From positions 67,112,390 to 67,176,389 of the forward strand of contig CM075850.1 of NCBI GenBank assembly GCA_037975125.1: a stretch of 64,000 nt of DNA, in the 5' to 3' direction. The stretch is from Latrodectus hesperus. Its lineage: Eukaryota > Arthropoda > Arachnida > Araneae > Theridiidae. The position numbers and the translations under genes are program-made. Shown one piece after another: positions 32,601 through 47,600 of the stretch; position 1 is the stretch's first letter, and each line of letters starts with the position of its first letter. Under the pieces are notes generated by a model that had not been told where the DNA came from, did not search any database, and saw nothing but the letters and a program-made list of their open reading frames with translations.

Positions 32601-35600
32601 TTTTATGCTTTGTAATATAATAGTTTTCATGTATCTTTATTGTTTAAATGTGTATCATTCAAATTTTTACCATTAATAAGTTTTTAAGCCAATATTTAGT
32701 TTATACTGAATATTTGAATACCCAATATATATTTTGTTACTTGAGAAAAGAAGGGAGATACTTCAGTTTTAGACTTTAAGAATGTTTATAGGCCTTTTTT
32801 AATGGAAATGATTATTTTGAATTTTTCTTTAAATTTCAGATCAGTCTCAAAGATGGGATCAGGAAATAATTCTTTCTGATGAGGAAATGAATCAGTTTAA
32901 GGATGGTGAAGCGTTAGTTGTGGATAGTATGTATTTAGCAAAAATGCTGTACAAGTTGCCAAATGCCAAGTGGGTGCAAACAACATGGGCTGGTAAACAT
33001 TATCATACTTTTTTTTATCATGAAAATGTTTTCAATTATAAAATTATTTTATTCAGTTTTGTAATCAACATATACTAGTCATTACATACACAGGCATGTG
33101 CCGAGATGGCGGCTGAATGGTTTACTCCCAGGGCGTCCCTTCAGTAGTTTGTGAGCTTGATACCAACCTTTGTCATAAATGCTTATAGTAGCTCATTGTG
33201 ATCATAGAGCCTATGTCATCACAAATCAACCATCACTCATGTATGAAAGCCAATATACACTACTGGCCATTGAAATTGTTGCACCGAGAAGAAATGTAAG
33301 GTTTGAATGATGATTATTGAAGAAATTTATTTTTTATTTCAAAACAAAAATATCTCCTTGTGCACCAAGGAATACCACACAGGGCCAAACAAATTTATTG
33401 TACTGAAAATAATAATTGATAAAATCTTCAAGAAATTTGGAAGTGTAAATCCTGAAAAATCAATTACTCAGAACAGCCTCCTCTAACATCAATACCTATA
33501 TACCTGGATACCAAGTCAAACAGTGATTAAATAATATGTATAGGTACAGTTATCTTGCAGCATTAAAATGATGTGACAGTTTATTAATTGTAGTGACATT
33601 TTCTGTATTGAGAAAGTTGCTTACTATACTAACAACACAAAGTCATGCATTATCCTGGTAAAAATGCCATTTTGCAGGGCTTGAATAAAGAAAGGAACTG
33701 CTAGAGTATTAATATAACAGAAATGTAGTGGTTGTGCCGGCTAGCTTGTTGAAGAGGTCCCTGAATTTTCGATCCTCTACCCTCTTTACTATCAGGAGTA
33801 TGCTGGAACTATAGCTGATTCTGATTGACTTAAAGTATTTCAGTGATATTAGGGGGAGGAGCTTATTTGTTATACAAAAAATTACAAGTATTTTTACATA
33901 AATACAATTAAATTTAAGTAATTATCTATTAAAATTATTTATCATTAGGATTATCTTTAGTTAGTAAATCATTTAAGTATATAGTATACAAAATTTAGAA
34001 TTAGAGAAGTTGGAAATATCACGATTATAGTACATGCTTGAGCATGTACAAGTAGACATATCGAAAAGAAAAAATAATATGAGTGTTAGTATGTTAGTCA
34101 TAGTAAAATTTAAAAGTTAGTACAATTATCATATTTGACTATAATACACATGTTAACAAATGAAAATATATATGTACAAGGTTAGTATCCTACTCTTAAT
34201 TTTTTTTATATATAATATTTTGTTTCCAATTTTATTATTTCTTGTCAGTAGTTATTGGTTAGCTCAATACATTGTGCGTTGGTTATTTGTTAAATATTTA
34301 TGCTCATACATGTTTGGTGAGGAGACTTTTGATAGTATCCTGGAATTTGATGTTTTTCCCGCCATTTTGTGGCACTCATTAATTTTCATTTTTGTGTTCC
34401 TTCAAAAATTTCCATGATGAGAAACATCTTGTCCTCTCTGCTATTGCGATTTCGAATGTGCTTTATGGCTTCTGAAATATTGATTCCAGAGAAGACATAA
34501 CAGAAATGTCAACTAATTTTTAAAGTGCTGTCAATATAAATAAGAAGGGACCAAGACTTGTAATTGATGGTACTTCATACTATTATTCCTGTATGACCAC
34601 ATTGACCACAAACTGGTTAAATATATTAACCAAAGATGGATGGGACCATTGTGATGCTGTAAACAGAATTGGGTTTCATCAGGAAACAAAACATTGTGGA
34701 ATTCCTGTCTCCAGGTTCATATTTGACCATACTATTGAAGATGCTTCTGTCTTTAATGGTGTGTTTATAGCATCAAAAAATGGAATCTTGCTAAACAATA
34801 ATCATGAAGTATGAATTATTTCACCTTTATGTTTTATGTTTCACTGAAAGTATTATAAGTTACAAGTGTATTTCTAGTTGATGTTAAAAAAAGTAGTTAA
34901 CTCTAGACAACACCTGAAAAAATGCATTGCAAACAAATTAATATTTAAAATAAAATAAAAATAATTAATGACTACTCTAATTATTGATAAAAATATTTTT
35001 ACTGTAGAAACCATTTTATGCCTTAATTACCAGTATTTGACAGTTTTACATGAAAATGAACTTCAGTATGTAATCTCACCTGATTTATGTTTAATAATAG
35101 TTTAGGCTCCAGGGTACAATTTTCTTCATATTAACTAAAACCTTGGTTTGTTATAACTTAAATCTTATAATTGACTATCCTAAAAAGGCAGATCATTCAT
35201 TTTTGCTCTTCATGCTGTAGAAATTCTAATTAATAATTTTGCAATCATAAAATCCTTTATAATAAGAAAGAACTAAAAATTTAAAAAAAAAATTAAGATT
35301 CAATGTTCTTGATTCTAGAGAATTTTAATATTTTTTAACAATTTATCTTTTGAGAATTTCAATGTTTTCCATTAATTATTGTTTAATATTTACTAGTTAA
35401 AGGTTAAAAAACAAGATTATTATATTCTGATATACAAAATTTGAAATACTATTTTTCTTTTTTTTGAAAAATTACACAGTAAAAAAATTAAAATTTAGCT
35501 TGCAAGTATGAGAAATAAGCATTTAAAAAAATGAATTAATAGATTTTATAAAATATATTAAAATTTATGAATTGAATAAGGACTTTAAATAAAAAAATTA

Positions 35601-38600
35601 AATTTTGTAGCAACTTAAAAAAATTACAATTTTTAATAATAAAATATAACGTGTGTATATTACAAATTTATGTACTTTTTTATTTGGATTTGAAAAATCA
35701 GGTCACTTTTGCTAAAAGCATTTTGTACCAAGCTGCAAATCAATCCGAAATGATCTAGCTAGATCGATTAGGGTTTCCCACTTTGTTTTTGTAGTAAAAA
35801 AAGCTCCTTATAGAGCTAAGGTATGACTAATATCAAGAGTACCTAAAGTGGTCAATTGAATAAGAACAAGGGCATCACATTCATACATAATATGATATGC
35901 CATTTCCTCGCTCTTATGGCATTTTCTACATACAGGGTTTTGTTGATTTAATTCCATCTTATGAAGTGTTCTGAAATAATAGCACTCAATAATGAATTCC
36001 ACAGTTGTTTGCATCTTCTGTCTTGCTTATGTAAAAATTTCAATAGCAATTTTCTCAGTTGATTTATAAATCATACTTTCATACTTTTTTCATAATCCAG
36101 AAGATTCAAGCCTGGCTTTATTCATTTTCTGATTTTACCATTTACGAATAGCTTCTTTACAGTTTTTAAATTGATGCCACAGAAAGGCTCTGCTCCTGTT
36201 GGATTAGAAACTGATCCCTATTTGGCAAGCTCATCTTTTTCATTACCTTCCTCTCCTACATGCCCTGGCACCCAGATAAGAGTTAACTTGTTTCTTGTTG
36301 CCTGTTCATTTAGAAAGTTTCTACACTCCAAAATAATTTTATTATTAATTTGGAATGAGTTAATAACCAATAAAGCTGCTTGATTATCACTAAAAGTAAG
36401 AATCCACTTGTCCTCGTAGCCTTCATTAAAATTTACTGAGAGATAACTAAAGTCAGTATTTTTGCCTGAAATATAGTGGCATACTTCCCAAGTCATTTTG
36501 AGAGGTTAACACTAAGTGATGTACGATCTCCCTAAGTCCTGAGAGGTTGTCTTTCTTTGATTAATCTGTGAATCAGATAAGATCAGAGATATTATAATTA
36601 AAGTGTGTAGCTGGATCAGTTTCAGGTACCTTAAAAATGACAGTCTGTTTTGATGAGTCATTTCTTAAATGAAAGATGTGCCGTTCTCTTGATGTCAACC
36701 CACCATTTGGTATCTGAATATTATTCAATACCTCTTTAAGATCAAGTTTGCAACAAGCTCTATTTAGTTTTAGGATAATTCAGTTGGTTTTGAAAAGTTT
36801 CTTTGCCTCTCCCATCAACAATTTCTGACCCTGCCATGGGTTAATACCCTCTATAATCTGTTCCAGCCATTTAGAGCTCTCCACATCTACACAATTGATA
36901 AGAGCCTGATGTTTTAGCTTACAAGGTAAGAAACTGTGATATGACTCTTGTTTTATCATCAATATTTTTGATTATAAGGAGTTCCAAATTTATAGCTTGT
37001 TTCCCCAATAGGTCCTTTTCATCATTTCCTCCCAGAAGCACAGCCATCTTGATCGCATTTCAGATCTGAAAGTAAAATCTCCCTGTAAGTTTTACTTTCA
37101 GGTCTGTCTTTTTCCTAGCAATCTTCAAGGCTGTGTCCTGCTCCATTATCTAATATTATTTTTCTCATTTTTTCCATTGAATTTTTCAATTCAAGTTACA
37201 CTTGGTAAGTTTTAACTCTAGGACAGCTTTCTTTTCTGTGCCTCAGACAGCCTTTTCTTTATTTTTATTCTATCAAGAGAAGCAGTTATGCTACTAATAG
37301 CTTTTTGCTCTACTCCAGACTTGGATGGACTAGAGGTCATTTCTACCTATGGTAATAGTTATTTCTTCTTTTTATTTATTTATTTTTTTTATCCTATGCC
37401 AAGCCTTGGCCAATCAGCCATGCATTGTCTTCCTGACCAGTAAAGATGCAAAGAACTGAAGGGGGAAATATCTCCAATGTCTATATCTTTCAGGCCAGAA
37501 CACTCACAAAGATGACATCCATCTATAGAGCTATGGTCACACAAGGGGCAAGAGGCAGAGGAAGCCTGTCCAATTCTATGTAGATGTTGTTGAAGATAGT
37601 CATGGCGTGTCAATAACTGGAAGCAGGCAACACCAATTCTCCTGGGCAGGAGTCATTTCTATTCCTTCAGTTGATTTACTTTGGGTTTTCATGTCTTGTG
37701 AAGACGTACCAATCTCAGCGATTTTACATGCATGAGCAGGGGTTTTAGTTTTTAATAATTCTTCATTCATAAAACTAGGAACACAATTCTCAGAAAGGAA
37801 GACGGTCCATCCAGCATTGCTTGAGTTTCTGAGAAAGGCAAAATACTCTAGGAATTCACCAAACATACTAGCAGCTCTGTTAAGGCACTATAGTTTTATT
37901 GTCATTCACCTTGGGGAGAGGTAGCTTAACACCAAGGTTACAGGAGTTGGTTTATGGCTTTTCATGAAGCTAACCTTTCAAAATAAAGAAAAAATGTTTG
38001 TCTATCCACCATGTGCTGATACACATTAGCTGCTCAAGCCCCAGGTTATTACTTTAGGAAAAGGTAAAATTTATATTCTAAAGACAGAGAAATAAATGTA
38101 TTTATATTTTAAAATCATAAATAGAATTGATAGACTAATATTTGGAAGAATATATTTTAAGAATACTGAAATTTAAAACAAATTTTGCATGTTTTCAAGA
38201 AAATTTTTTTGAAGTTTATTAGAAAATAATTACTTTCAATTTTTGTATTATTAAATTTAGCATTTTAGGAAAAATAACAATAAATATATTATATAGTCTC
38301 ATTTTTGTCATAGGTGTTGAAATGTTGATGCAGAATGTGGATAGGACTAAGGTATTGTATAAATAACATATAAATGCTATATTGTAAATAGTAATGATAA
38401 AAATAGTTAATTAATGGGTAATATTTGAATCATTATTTTATTTACAAATTAATAAATTTATCCCATGATATTTGCAGACCAGTTTTAGATTTAATTTTTC
38501 TATTATTCATCTTTATGATTGAAAATATTTTATTAATATAATCTGTTGAGTTAGTTACACTTATATTTTAGATAGTTTAAAAATTTAAATATGTATGCAT

Positions 38601-41600
38601 AAATAAGATACATTTGCATCTGATTATTTTACATAAATTGTGAACAGGAAATTTAAATGAGTTATTCCATAATTGTTTGAATGTATGCCATAAACTTACT
38701 ATATAACAATTGTCAACTGATGCAAATAAAATTTTATTGAAAAAGAAGATAATTTTTTATTGAACAGTTTATTTTAAAATTGCTCATTTATAAATTCACT
38801 GTCAAACTTATTCAAAATTTCTCATTTTTGCATCTGGTTAAAAAAGCATTTTTTAAAATGAAATCTAAAACAGATAATTTTTGAGGACCATATGATTGAT
38901 ATGTTGACACCCAATTTCTCTTACAGAATAACAAATTTTCTTTGCATTTCTTTATCAATTTTATTTTAACTAATGATTTATGTTCCCATTTCTGTTTACT
39001 ACTTTGTAAATGAGTACAAAAAATATTCTGAGACTTTCACATTATTAAATACATTAAAAAGATAATAGAAAATTAAAGATTTGAAAAAAGTTATGCAGGC
39101 TTTGGATTGTTAATAATCATAAATAGATTGTGAATCATATTGCATGCTTTTTGTTTTCTTGATCAAACATAGAGGTTGACAAACTTAACATATTCACTGA
39201 AAAATTATAATCATGAATATGAGTTAGTGATTATGCTTTATCAATAATTAAATTCTGGTGGTACAGTAGTAGCTCTTTGTACCGCATAAGCAAGATTCTT
39301 GGGCTAGCAAGGTCGACTTAGCTTTTCATCCCTTCAGTGGATCAATAAAACTGAGTACCAAGCATGCTTGGGAACTAAACACTGGGGGTTGATCACATAA
39401 CCAGGATATATACTTTGCATATCAGAACCTATGATCAAGAAAACAAATATGGACACTTTAAGCCTTAGCTCCCTGTGGGATATTATGCTACCGAATTTAG
39501 TTTATAATTAAATTATAGTAACAGTGATTTATCATAATTATTTTAGTGATTGTAGATAGATTTTTAGTGGTAATTGTAAAAGAGATCAAAATATTGATTC
39601 TGACTGTAGGCATATAATTCTTCATATGCATTTTTGTGATTTCTAAGTTTATTTTACAATTTAATAAAATTATATTCGAAATATATTTATCTTATGATAC
39701 TTTTTATTGCAAAATAAAATTTGTTAAAAATAAATATTTTGTCTGCTTAAAATAGATAAAATTAGATATGTTTCACATGTAATTAAAATATTAGTTATTT
39801 GATTATTGAAATTTTTTTATAATTGATAAATATTTTATAATAAAGCTATTATAATTAGCTACTAGCTGAAATAAGCTTTCAGTTTACGAGAGCTCTTTTA
39901 TATTTGAGATTTAAAATCTCATAAAATATCAAGACATAGATTTTAGTATTTAAAATTTTTATTTTTTTATCTAATTCAGTTTAGTGTATTTTATTTGCTT
40001 TATTATGGTACTAAAGTTTTTAAAGGTGAGAGGAGAAAGGAATGTTTAAGAAATATTCAACTTGCATAATTGTTTGATAACTATGAAAGATCATTTATTG
40101 GAAATCTAGTTCACAGTTTAAGAGATAATTTTTTTCTGTTTATTAAATTTCAAAATATATTGCATAGGCTTCTCCTAACTTTACTTTGACAAGATATGTG
40201 GATCCATACTTTGGGGAGCTAATGTCAAATTACGTCATTGCTCAAATTATAAACATAGAGAGAAATATGTATTCTTTTCATGATCATCAGAAGAATGGAA
40301 ATTGGTAACTATATACTTAACATGACTTTATAATAATTTCTTTAAACCTGAATCTGTTAAATTTTTCATTTTGTTTTGTGTAGTGAAAGCTCATTTTCTT
40401 GTGTCATTTCATATTATTTTCTATAATATGAGGAAGTTATGATTTCTTTTTTGTTTTTATTGAAATAATATGTGAACCTGTCCTCTGTCATTACTTATTA
40501 AATTAAAAAGAAAGAATTTATTGTAAATTTCTATTAAATATATTATTTAGATTAATGTATAATGGATATACAAATAACTTTTCTTAATATTAGTTATTTG
40601 AAAAATCTTAAAGTTTTAATTAGAAATTCTTCATTCAAATATAAATTTCAGGAAAAATTAGCACAATAGAACCTCATTTATCCAGACGGGATTCAGATCA
40701 TCCAAATTAATGAAAGTACAGATTAAACAACATAACCTATGAATTATGCCTCAGGACATAAACTAACTACTAAATACAGTAAAAATTGCAATTTAAATTC
40801 CAGAGAGTTAAATATAAAACTGTGCATGAGAAAAAATTAAGTATAGTATGTACATACATTATTTTCTTTATGTAATAAACATTTGAAGAAAAACTACTTT
40901 GAACAAGATGGTCCAGACTCTGTTTCACTAACTACACTTAACACACTCACTTGTTAGAAGAAACTACTTATCTTTTATTGTTTTATTTTAGAGGTCATTT
41001 CTTGAGCAATTAATTGACAAAGGTGTCTCAAATGTTCTTAACATCCAGATATAGCTTCCTTCTGTTGCCTTTAGTGAATTTTAGCACAAAATTTAAGTGA
41101 TTTTTGATCTCATTAAGTTTTGGTTTTGGTTAAACCAAAAAGTGAGAAAGGAGTGAGTGGCTGACTGAAGGATGGGAGAAAAAGTATGGCTAGCTTGACT
41201 CATCCAAGGTCAAAAATATTCGAGCTTTAACAAATATATGTGTAAACAATAGCTGGAAACCGTAATGTAAAAGTGTTTAAAAATGTATTATATAACATTT
41301 TTAAAAATAATAGTAATTGATATTTCTATTCCTTGTAAAAGAATATATTTGTATACACAGATGCATGCATATATAAAGCTTTAATAATTCTATTTCTTAT
41401 GTAGCTCAAAAAAATTCCGATACATACCTTAAATTTAGCTAGCTTAGTGGATATGAATATCTTTGTTTTATTAAATTTGTTTTGTAAAAGAATTTAATAA
41501 AATAAAGATATTATAGACATTTGTGATTCTTATTGTAGACATTTTATTACTGATTAATTTGTGTAAACTTTTTGCCTATAATTTGCCACAAATTTATTTG

Positions 41601-44600
41601 CTAAATAATTTTTTCAGGGCAAGGCCTTGTTTTCCAAACTCAAGAGTTCTGAGTGAACTAAAAATTGGTATACTTGGTGCTGGTAATCTTGGATCATCAG
41701 GTTTGCTTAAATAATTTTATAAATTAATTTAAATATTTGTGTAGATTCTGTAAATGAAATTCATATCAAAAAGTTTTATATACTTATAATATATAAAAAT
41801 CATTCTCAAAAATTTTTTATTAAATTAAATAAATAAAAATATTTGTTAAAAATGTGTGCTACTTTTAAAATATTTAAATATTTATTTTAATGTTGTTGTT
41901 TATGCTCTGTAATTTATTGTTGCTTTTTTTATAAGATTTTTATTGGAATTTTGTTGGTCACTGTGTAAGGATGATTATCTTAATCAAATTATTAAAACTA
42001 TTTTGTATTTTGATTATGATAAGTTGCTTAATTATTGTGTTTGAAGTATAGAAAACTTAATAAATTTCTTTTTCTGAGTTATCTAAACCTCAGTTACAAA
42101 TATTACTATTCCTGACTCAACATAAATTTCTAATTTATCATAATTTTTCCATTCATTTTCTAATTGATTAATTTTTATGGGAGTGCAGCAAAGAAAAATT
42201 GAACATTTTTCCAATGATAATTATTAAGATTGTTTTAAAATGCATAGTTTTAGAACTGCTAGTGCTCTAGTTAATAAGTATCATACATCAATTAGCCAGT
42301 CTGTTGAAATGTTGAATAGGTTTAAAACATACTTTTATTATTAATGAGCATGAAGTTTTTTCCTAGTAAACTACAATGATATATTTACTTTTTTATATTA
42401 TAAATTTCAATTTTTCCATTCTAATTCTTGAAATTGATGCTAGAGGATGGTCTTAGAATTGTCCTTTTTCCATAATTTTACATCATATTTGTTGCATGTG
42501 CTCAAAATATATAGATAATGGATTTTAATATGTAACACATATATTCTAATAATTTTGTTTTCTAATGATTGTATATGCCATTAAAATTAACCACCCAAAT
42601 TAGGAATATTTCAAATTTTTTAAAATTTTAATATTCTTTATAATGTTAAAATAAGTTAAGATTGAAAATAACATTGCAGTTAAACTAATTAATGGTTAAA
42701 ATTAGGAAAACACGTCTGTAACAAAAAATATATTTACTTTATTTTAATACACGCAAAATCAAAAATGTGTAACTGTTAATACATAATATGTTAGAACGTT
42801 ACCAGGAAAATGTGACACATATCTTCACTTATATATTAATATATTCTATGTCAAGATTAATCCTCTGAGTCAATGCCTGATACATATTCTGCTGATATTT
42901 TTTGTCATTAAACTTCTAGACAATAATCTCCTGCAAAGCAAATATTTTAATTGAAGATTTGACAATAATTTTTATTATATGTATCTTTAGTTGCTGAATT
43001 TTAATTTGTTATTACAATGCATTAAAAGAAGAATAATATGTATTAGAAGTTGAATGTATATTAGACCTTGATCATAAAATTGAAACATCCTCTTATTCAT
43101 GATTTTGCATTAGTGCAACCAAAAGAATATTGTTTCTTTTTAATAATATAATTTTTTGATATTACATCTTGCAAGTATTTTTATTTAATACTTCATTATT
43201 ATTTAACAGGAATATTTGTAGGTTCTTAGTTTATCTTGCACACTATATACATAAAATTTTGTGATAGCATTGTGATGCACCATGATTGGGATGTTGGTAT
43301 TCCATTAATATATAGCAAAATTAGTTTCTGTTATGCTTTTTGTTACCAATTTTGTCTGCTGAAAACATGGACCATTGTTTTGATATTCTTATATAGTGTT
43401 ATATGGTAGGGAATGATTCTCTAAATCACTTATTTTGTGTTTATTTTAAATTGTGTTATAAATTTTATTTTCCTCTAGACTATTTAGAATTTAGCATTAT
43501 GTAGCTATTTTTTTAAATTTTTTACATAGATTGTATCAATGCATAAATTATGTATCACAAAATATCACAAATAAAAAAAAGTGCAATACTCATATTTAAT
43601 CATAACAAATTAAATAACTCACAAATTTAATAAAAAAACAATAGGGAAAAATATGTAGTTCATAAATTTAATCTAATACAAATTGAAATAAAAGACAACT
43701 TTTTAAGTTAAATCTTTTTTTATTAGATCTAATTTTTTGTTGAATCTGTAGTAATTGCACAGTCTCCCTGTTTAAATTTACAAGTAGAGCCAATATTTAT
43801 GCTTTTTTAAAATCTATGGTAATTTAAAACTATTTACTTCATATGCTGTTTTTAATTAAATTTTAATGAATTTTGCCCGATCATTTTGTTTGCAGTTGGA
43901 CGTTTACTTAAGAAAGCTGGTGCATGGGTATTTGCTTATGTTAGAAGTGTTCGTTATTCATCATCAGATGCATATGATAAGTAAGTTGAAAAATTAATAT
44001 TAACTTAGTTAAAACAGATTTTTTAAATTGAAAACTGCAATTGTTTTTTCGTTTAATTAGAGCATCAACAAATTTGCTTGATCTTTTGGAATGTTGTGAC
44101 TATCTTATTAATGTTTTGCCAAGTACTTCTGAAACTAGAGGCCTTTTGGATCCTGATGTATTTAGAAATTGCAAAAAAGTAAGGAAATAATTTTTTTTCT
44201 GTAAAATATGACTGTTAATTTATTTAAATTTTCAAGTGAGTTATATTTTCAAGATTTCAGTTTTAATTGATTGATTTTCTGAAACTTTTATGTGTAATTT
44301 GTAGAGTATGAAATGAATAAAAAATATTGGAAAATTTAACATTATTTTATAGAAAAGAAAAACATAAAAAAATTTATAATTAGCTTTATACTGGCTATTA
44401 TATTATAATTTTATAATATAAAAATGTTTGAGATAAATATGCAGATACATTTTTGTCATTGCTTCTAAAATATTTTGGGTAATTGTTTTAGCAAAAATCA
44501 TAATTTATGTTTAATTTTAAAATAATCTTTTACTGTTAAGAATTTTTTGAATTTGCTTGAGTTGACTCACACACACATTTATGTTTTTTCAGTTTTAATT

Positions 44601-47600
44601 ATTTGAAAATAATGTGTAATTTTCTTTTAGAAACCAGTTTTTATCAATGTCGGAAGAGGAGACATTATTAAAGAGGCTAATATCATAAAAGCTTTGCAGT
44701 GAGTTTTGTTTTAAATTTTTATCACTATTATAATTTATACATTCCTAATATTTCCTATATTTTATTTTTTTGTAAAAAAGATAAAATTAGCCATAATTTT
44801 ATTGTCTAATTTCTTTTCAAAATATCTAGAAAAATGTATGATATTAGTAGTTATCATAACAGAAATAGAATGTATTTTATTAAATCACTTAGAATTATAA
44901 ACATAACTTTTTATTATGAGACATTATAAAAATTTATTATATTCAAACAATTGATTGGATTACTGTTTGTATTTGATATAACAATATTTTCTTATTTTCT
45001 AATTTGACAATAAATTTGTATTGGGGAAAAATTCATTGCATCAAAGTTGTTTGAAATTAAAAATTTTTTGTTGTGTAAATTGAATTTTGAACTAGCTCAA
45101 AATGGAAATGAATAAAATAGATATTAAAAGGGAACATTTTTTAATGGAGTATGTTATTTTGCTTTTAAAGAAATCAATATATTTCTTTTCAGGCTTTACA
45201 TTATAACAAGTACTTTCATAAACCTTTGAAATTATATAAAATTTTATAACTTCAAATCAAAATTTAGTGTTTCTGCTTTTTAAGTATGCACTAACAACAC
45301 ACACTATAGAGAATTTAAAAAAATGATATTCAAAGTAATATTTAAGTAATAAAAAAGCAATTTTAACTATTAGCCATGAATAATATTTTAGTTTTGGAAA
45401 TAGTTTCATTTGGCATATTGAAAATTTTAAATACCAGTAAATTATATTTAATTTTAATTGTTTTAGACTTTATTGCTTAAAAAATCTTAAGAAAAAGAGA
45501 TCTTAAAGCAACTAACTTAGTTATAGAAATATTTGGTTTATTATAAAAATAAATTCCATTAATTAAAAATGATATTTTGCTTATACTGGCAGAAAGCTAG
45601 ATATTAATAATAAATTAGTTATTTTGTTTTTATTTAATCATTTGTTTTTGAATATTAATTTTATGCATATAAAGTGAATGGTTTTATAACCAATTTTAAT
45701 GAACATTCTGGCAATTATGAGTTAAAAAAATTAAGAATTTTCATTAAATTAAGGAAACAGCAACAGTATTTAAGTATTCCAATTGAAAGGTTGATGAATG
45801 ACACTTGATTAGTCATTTTGCTGTAGTTTCACAGTATTATTTTACTGCTGTAAATGATCTTTTACAACTTTATTTAATAGATGGGCAATCTGACAATAGA
45901 ATAGCTTGTTGTCAGGCTTACAGTTCAACAGCTTGTGAGTTCAGCTATCATATCATATGTGTATGTTTATAATGGTTTAGAATCCTCTTTTAATATAGAT
46001 GTTGATTGATTTAACCTACGTGTACAATTGTATTGGAAAAATGAATAACAAATTAGACCAATAATTTTGTATTATCGTTTTTAATTTTTCTAAAAATATA
46101 AGATTGTTGCATGATTTTAAATTTAAGTTTGTTTTGTAATTAATTTCACTTAGTGTATAAGGTTGAAATATAATAAACAAATTTCATTTTACAAATCTTT
46201 TAATTTTTCAAAAATTGATCAGTACTCCAAATTAATTTGTAATAAATTCTTTATATAATTAAAATATTCTATATAGAAGTAAAAAGCATGAATTTTCTTT
46301 GTCAATTAAAACTGTTATTATTAAAAAACAGCAAAAAGTATTTTAATTAGAAGAAGACAAAAAAATTAATTTTAGTAATATATGTTTTAATCTGTATGAT
46401 GTACAATTAAAAAAATATTATTGCAGTTAAAATATATTAAAATTAGTTTAGGTGTGAAAAACTGCTGTTTTTAATTTTTTTTTTAGAGAATTGATATAAT
46501 GTCTTCTAAAATTTTCAAGAAGTAAACACTTCATTTCTAATTAGAAATTCTTTTTGACGTACCAAATATTCATTTTTGAAAATTATTTGCTGCATTGATA
46601 CTGTTTTCTACATCTCTTTAACAACTTCAAGTTTACAAAAATGAAAATTGTATGTTTTGGCTCTTATTGTTGTAAGTTTTTAATGAATTATTGTAAAGTT
46701 GAACATTATTTTACCTATATTATTCTATTAGTCGTGTAAATTAGTGTTTTTCTTTATACTTTACTTATTATAAGTATTTTAAAGCAAAATTATCATGCTC
46801 ATTAGAAAGTGAAAATTTAAACTATTCTAACTGTTACATGCATCAAATTGCTGTTCATGCTCTTGTCAATACTGTTAAAAAAATAATAATGTAGACTTAT
46901 TTTGAAGCTTTCTTATTTGGTTAATTAATGTGTCAAAATTTAGTATCATTGTTAAGGAATGGCCAAATTCTCTTTTCTGTTTGTATTGTTAATACTCTAA
47001 GAAATGTCATTTATGAAATTTTTGATTCTATTCAAATGGAAAGTGATGATTATAATTTTCTATAAGTACAAATTTAGATTTAAGGCCTGAGAAAGGTATT
47101 ATAAGTGTGGTTAGATTTAAAAACTTTTATCTCTATATGTAATTTAAAAAACCAGAAAATAATCATAAAAATCAGTTAATGATGTCAAACCAAAAAATGT
47201 AATTCCTATCATAATCCAATAATTGATGATGAGGTTAATGTAAATAATTTAGAAAATATTTACTTATGCCAGGGATAATCTTAAATACCTTTAAGATAAT
47301 AATTTGAAACTGTTTTCTTTTATGCATTTCTAAATAAAAATTTGCAGATTAAATAATTTAAATAATTATTACTGCATTAAATTTCTTAATTTTTACACAA
47401 TGTAGAAAGTTTTCATAATAAACAAAACATGAGAAGCTAATACAAGTTTTCCATTTTTTTATGTTCCAGTGAATTTAATCAGTTTCTTTCTCTCATTATA
47501 AAAATTAATCAAAACTTCAACTATCAATCCCTTTTCTAAAAATCACATAATCAGTGATTCTCCCTCAGTCTAAATGATGTATTTTGGATTTTTAAAAAAT

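Noticed and set aside
33083..33250. A further SINE just upstream of the Tc1 end in intron 2
   Set aside because: GCCGAGATGGCGGCTGAATGG is A-box-like, but no proper B box, tail or duplication was found, so it was not called.
41581..41714. A separate small gene ending in LKIGILGAGNLGSSGLLK
   Set aside because: The glycine motif belongs to exon 5 of the dehydrogenase; reading past 41700 enters intron sequence.
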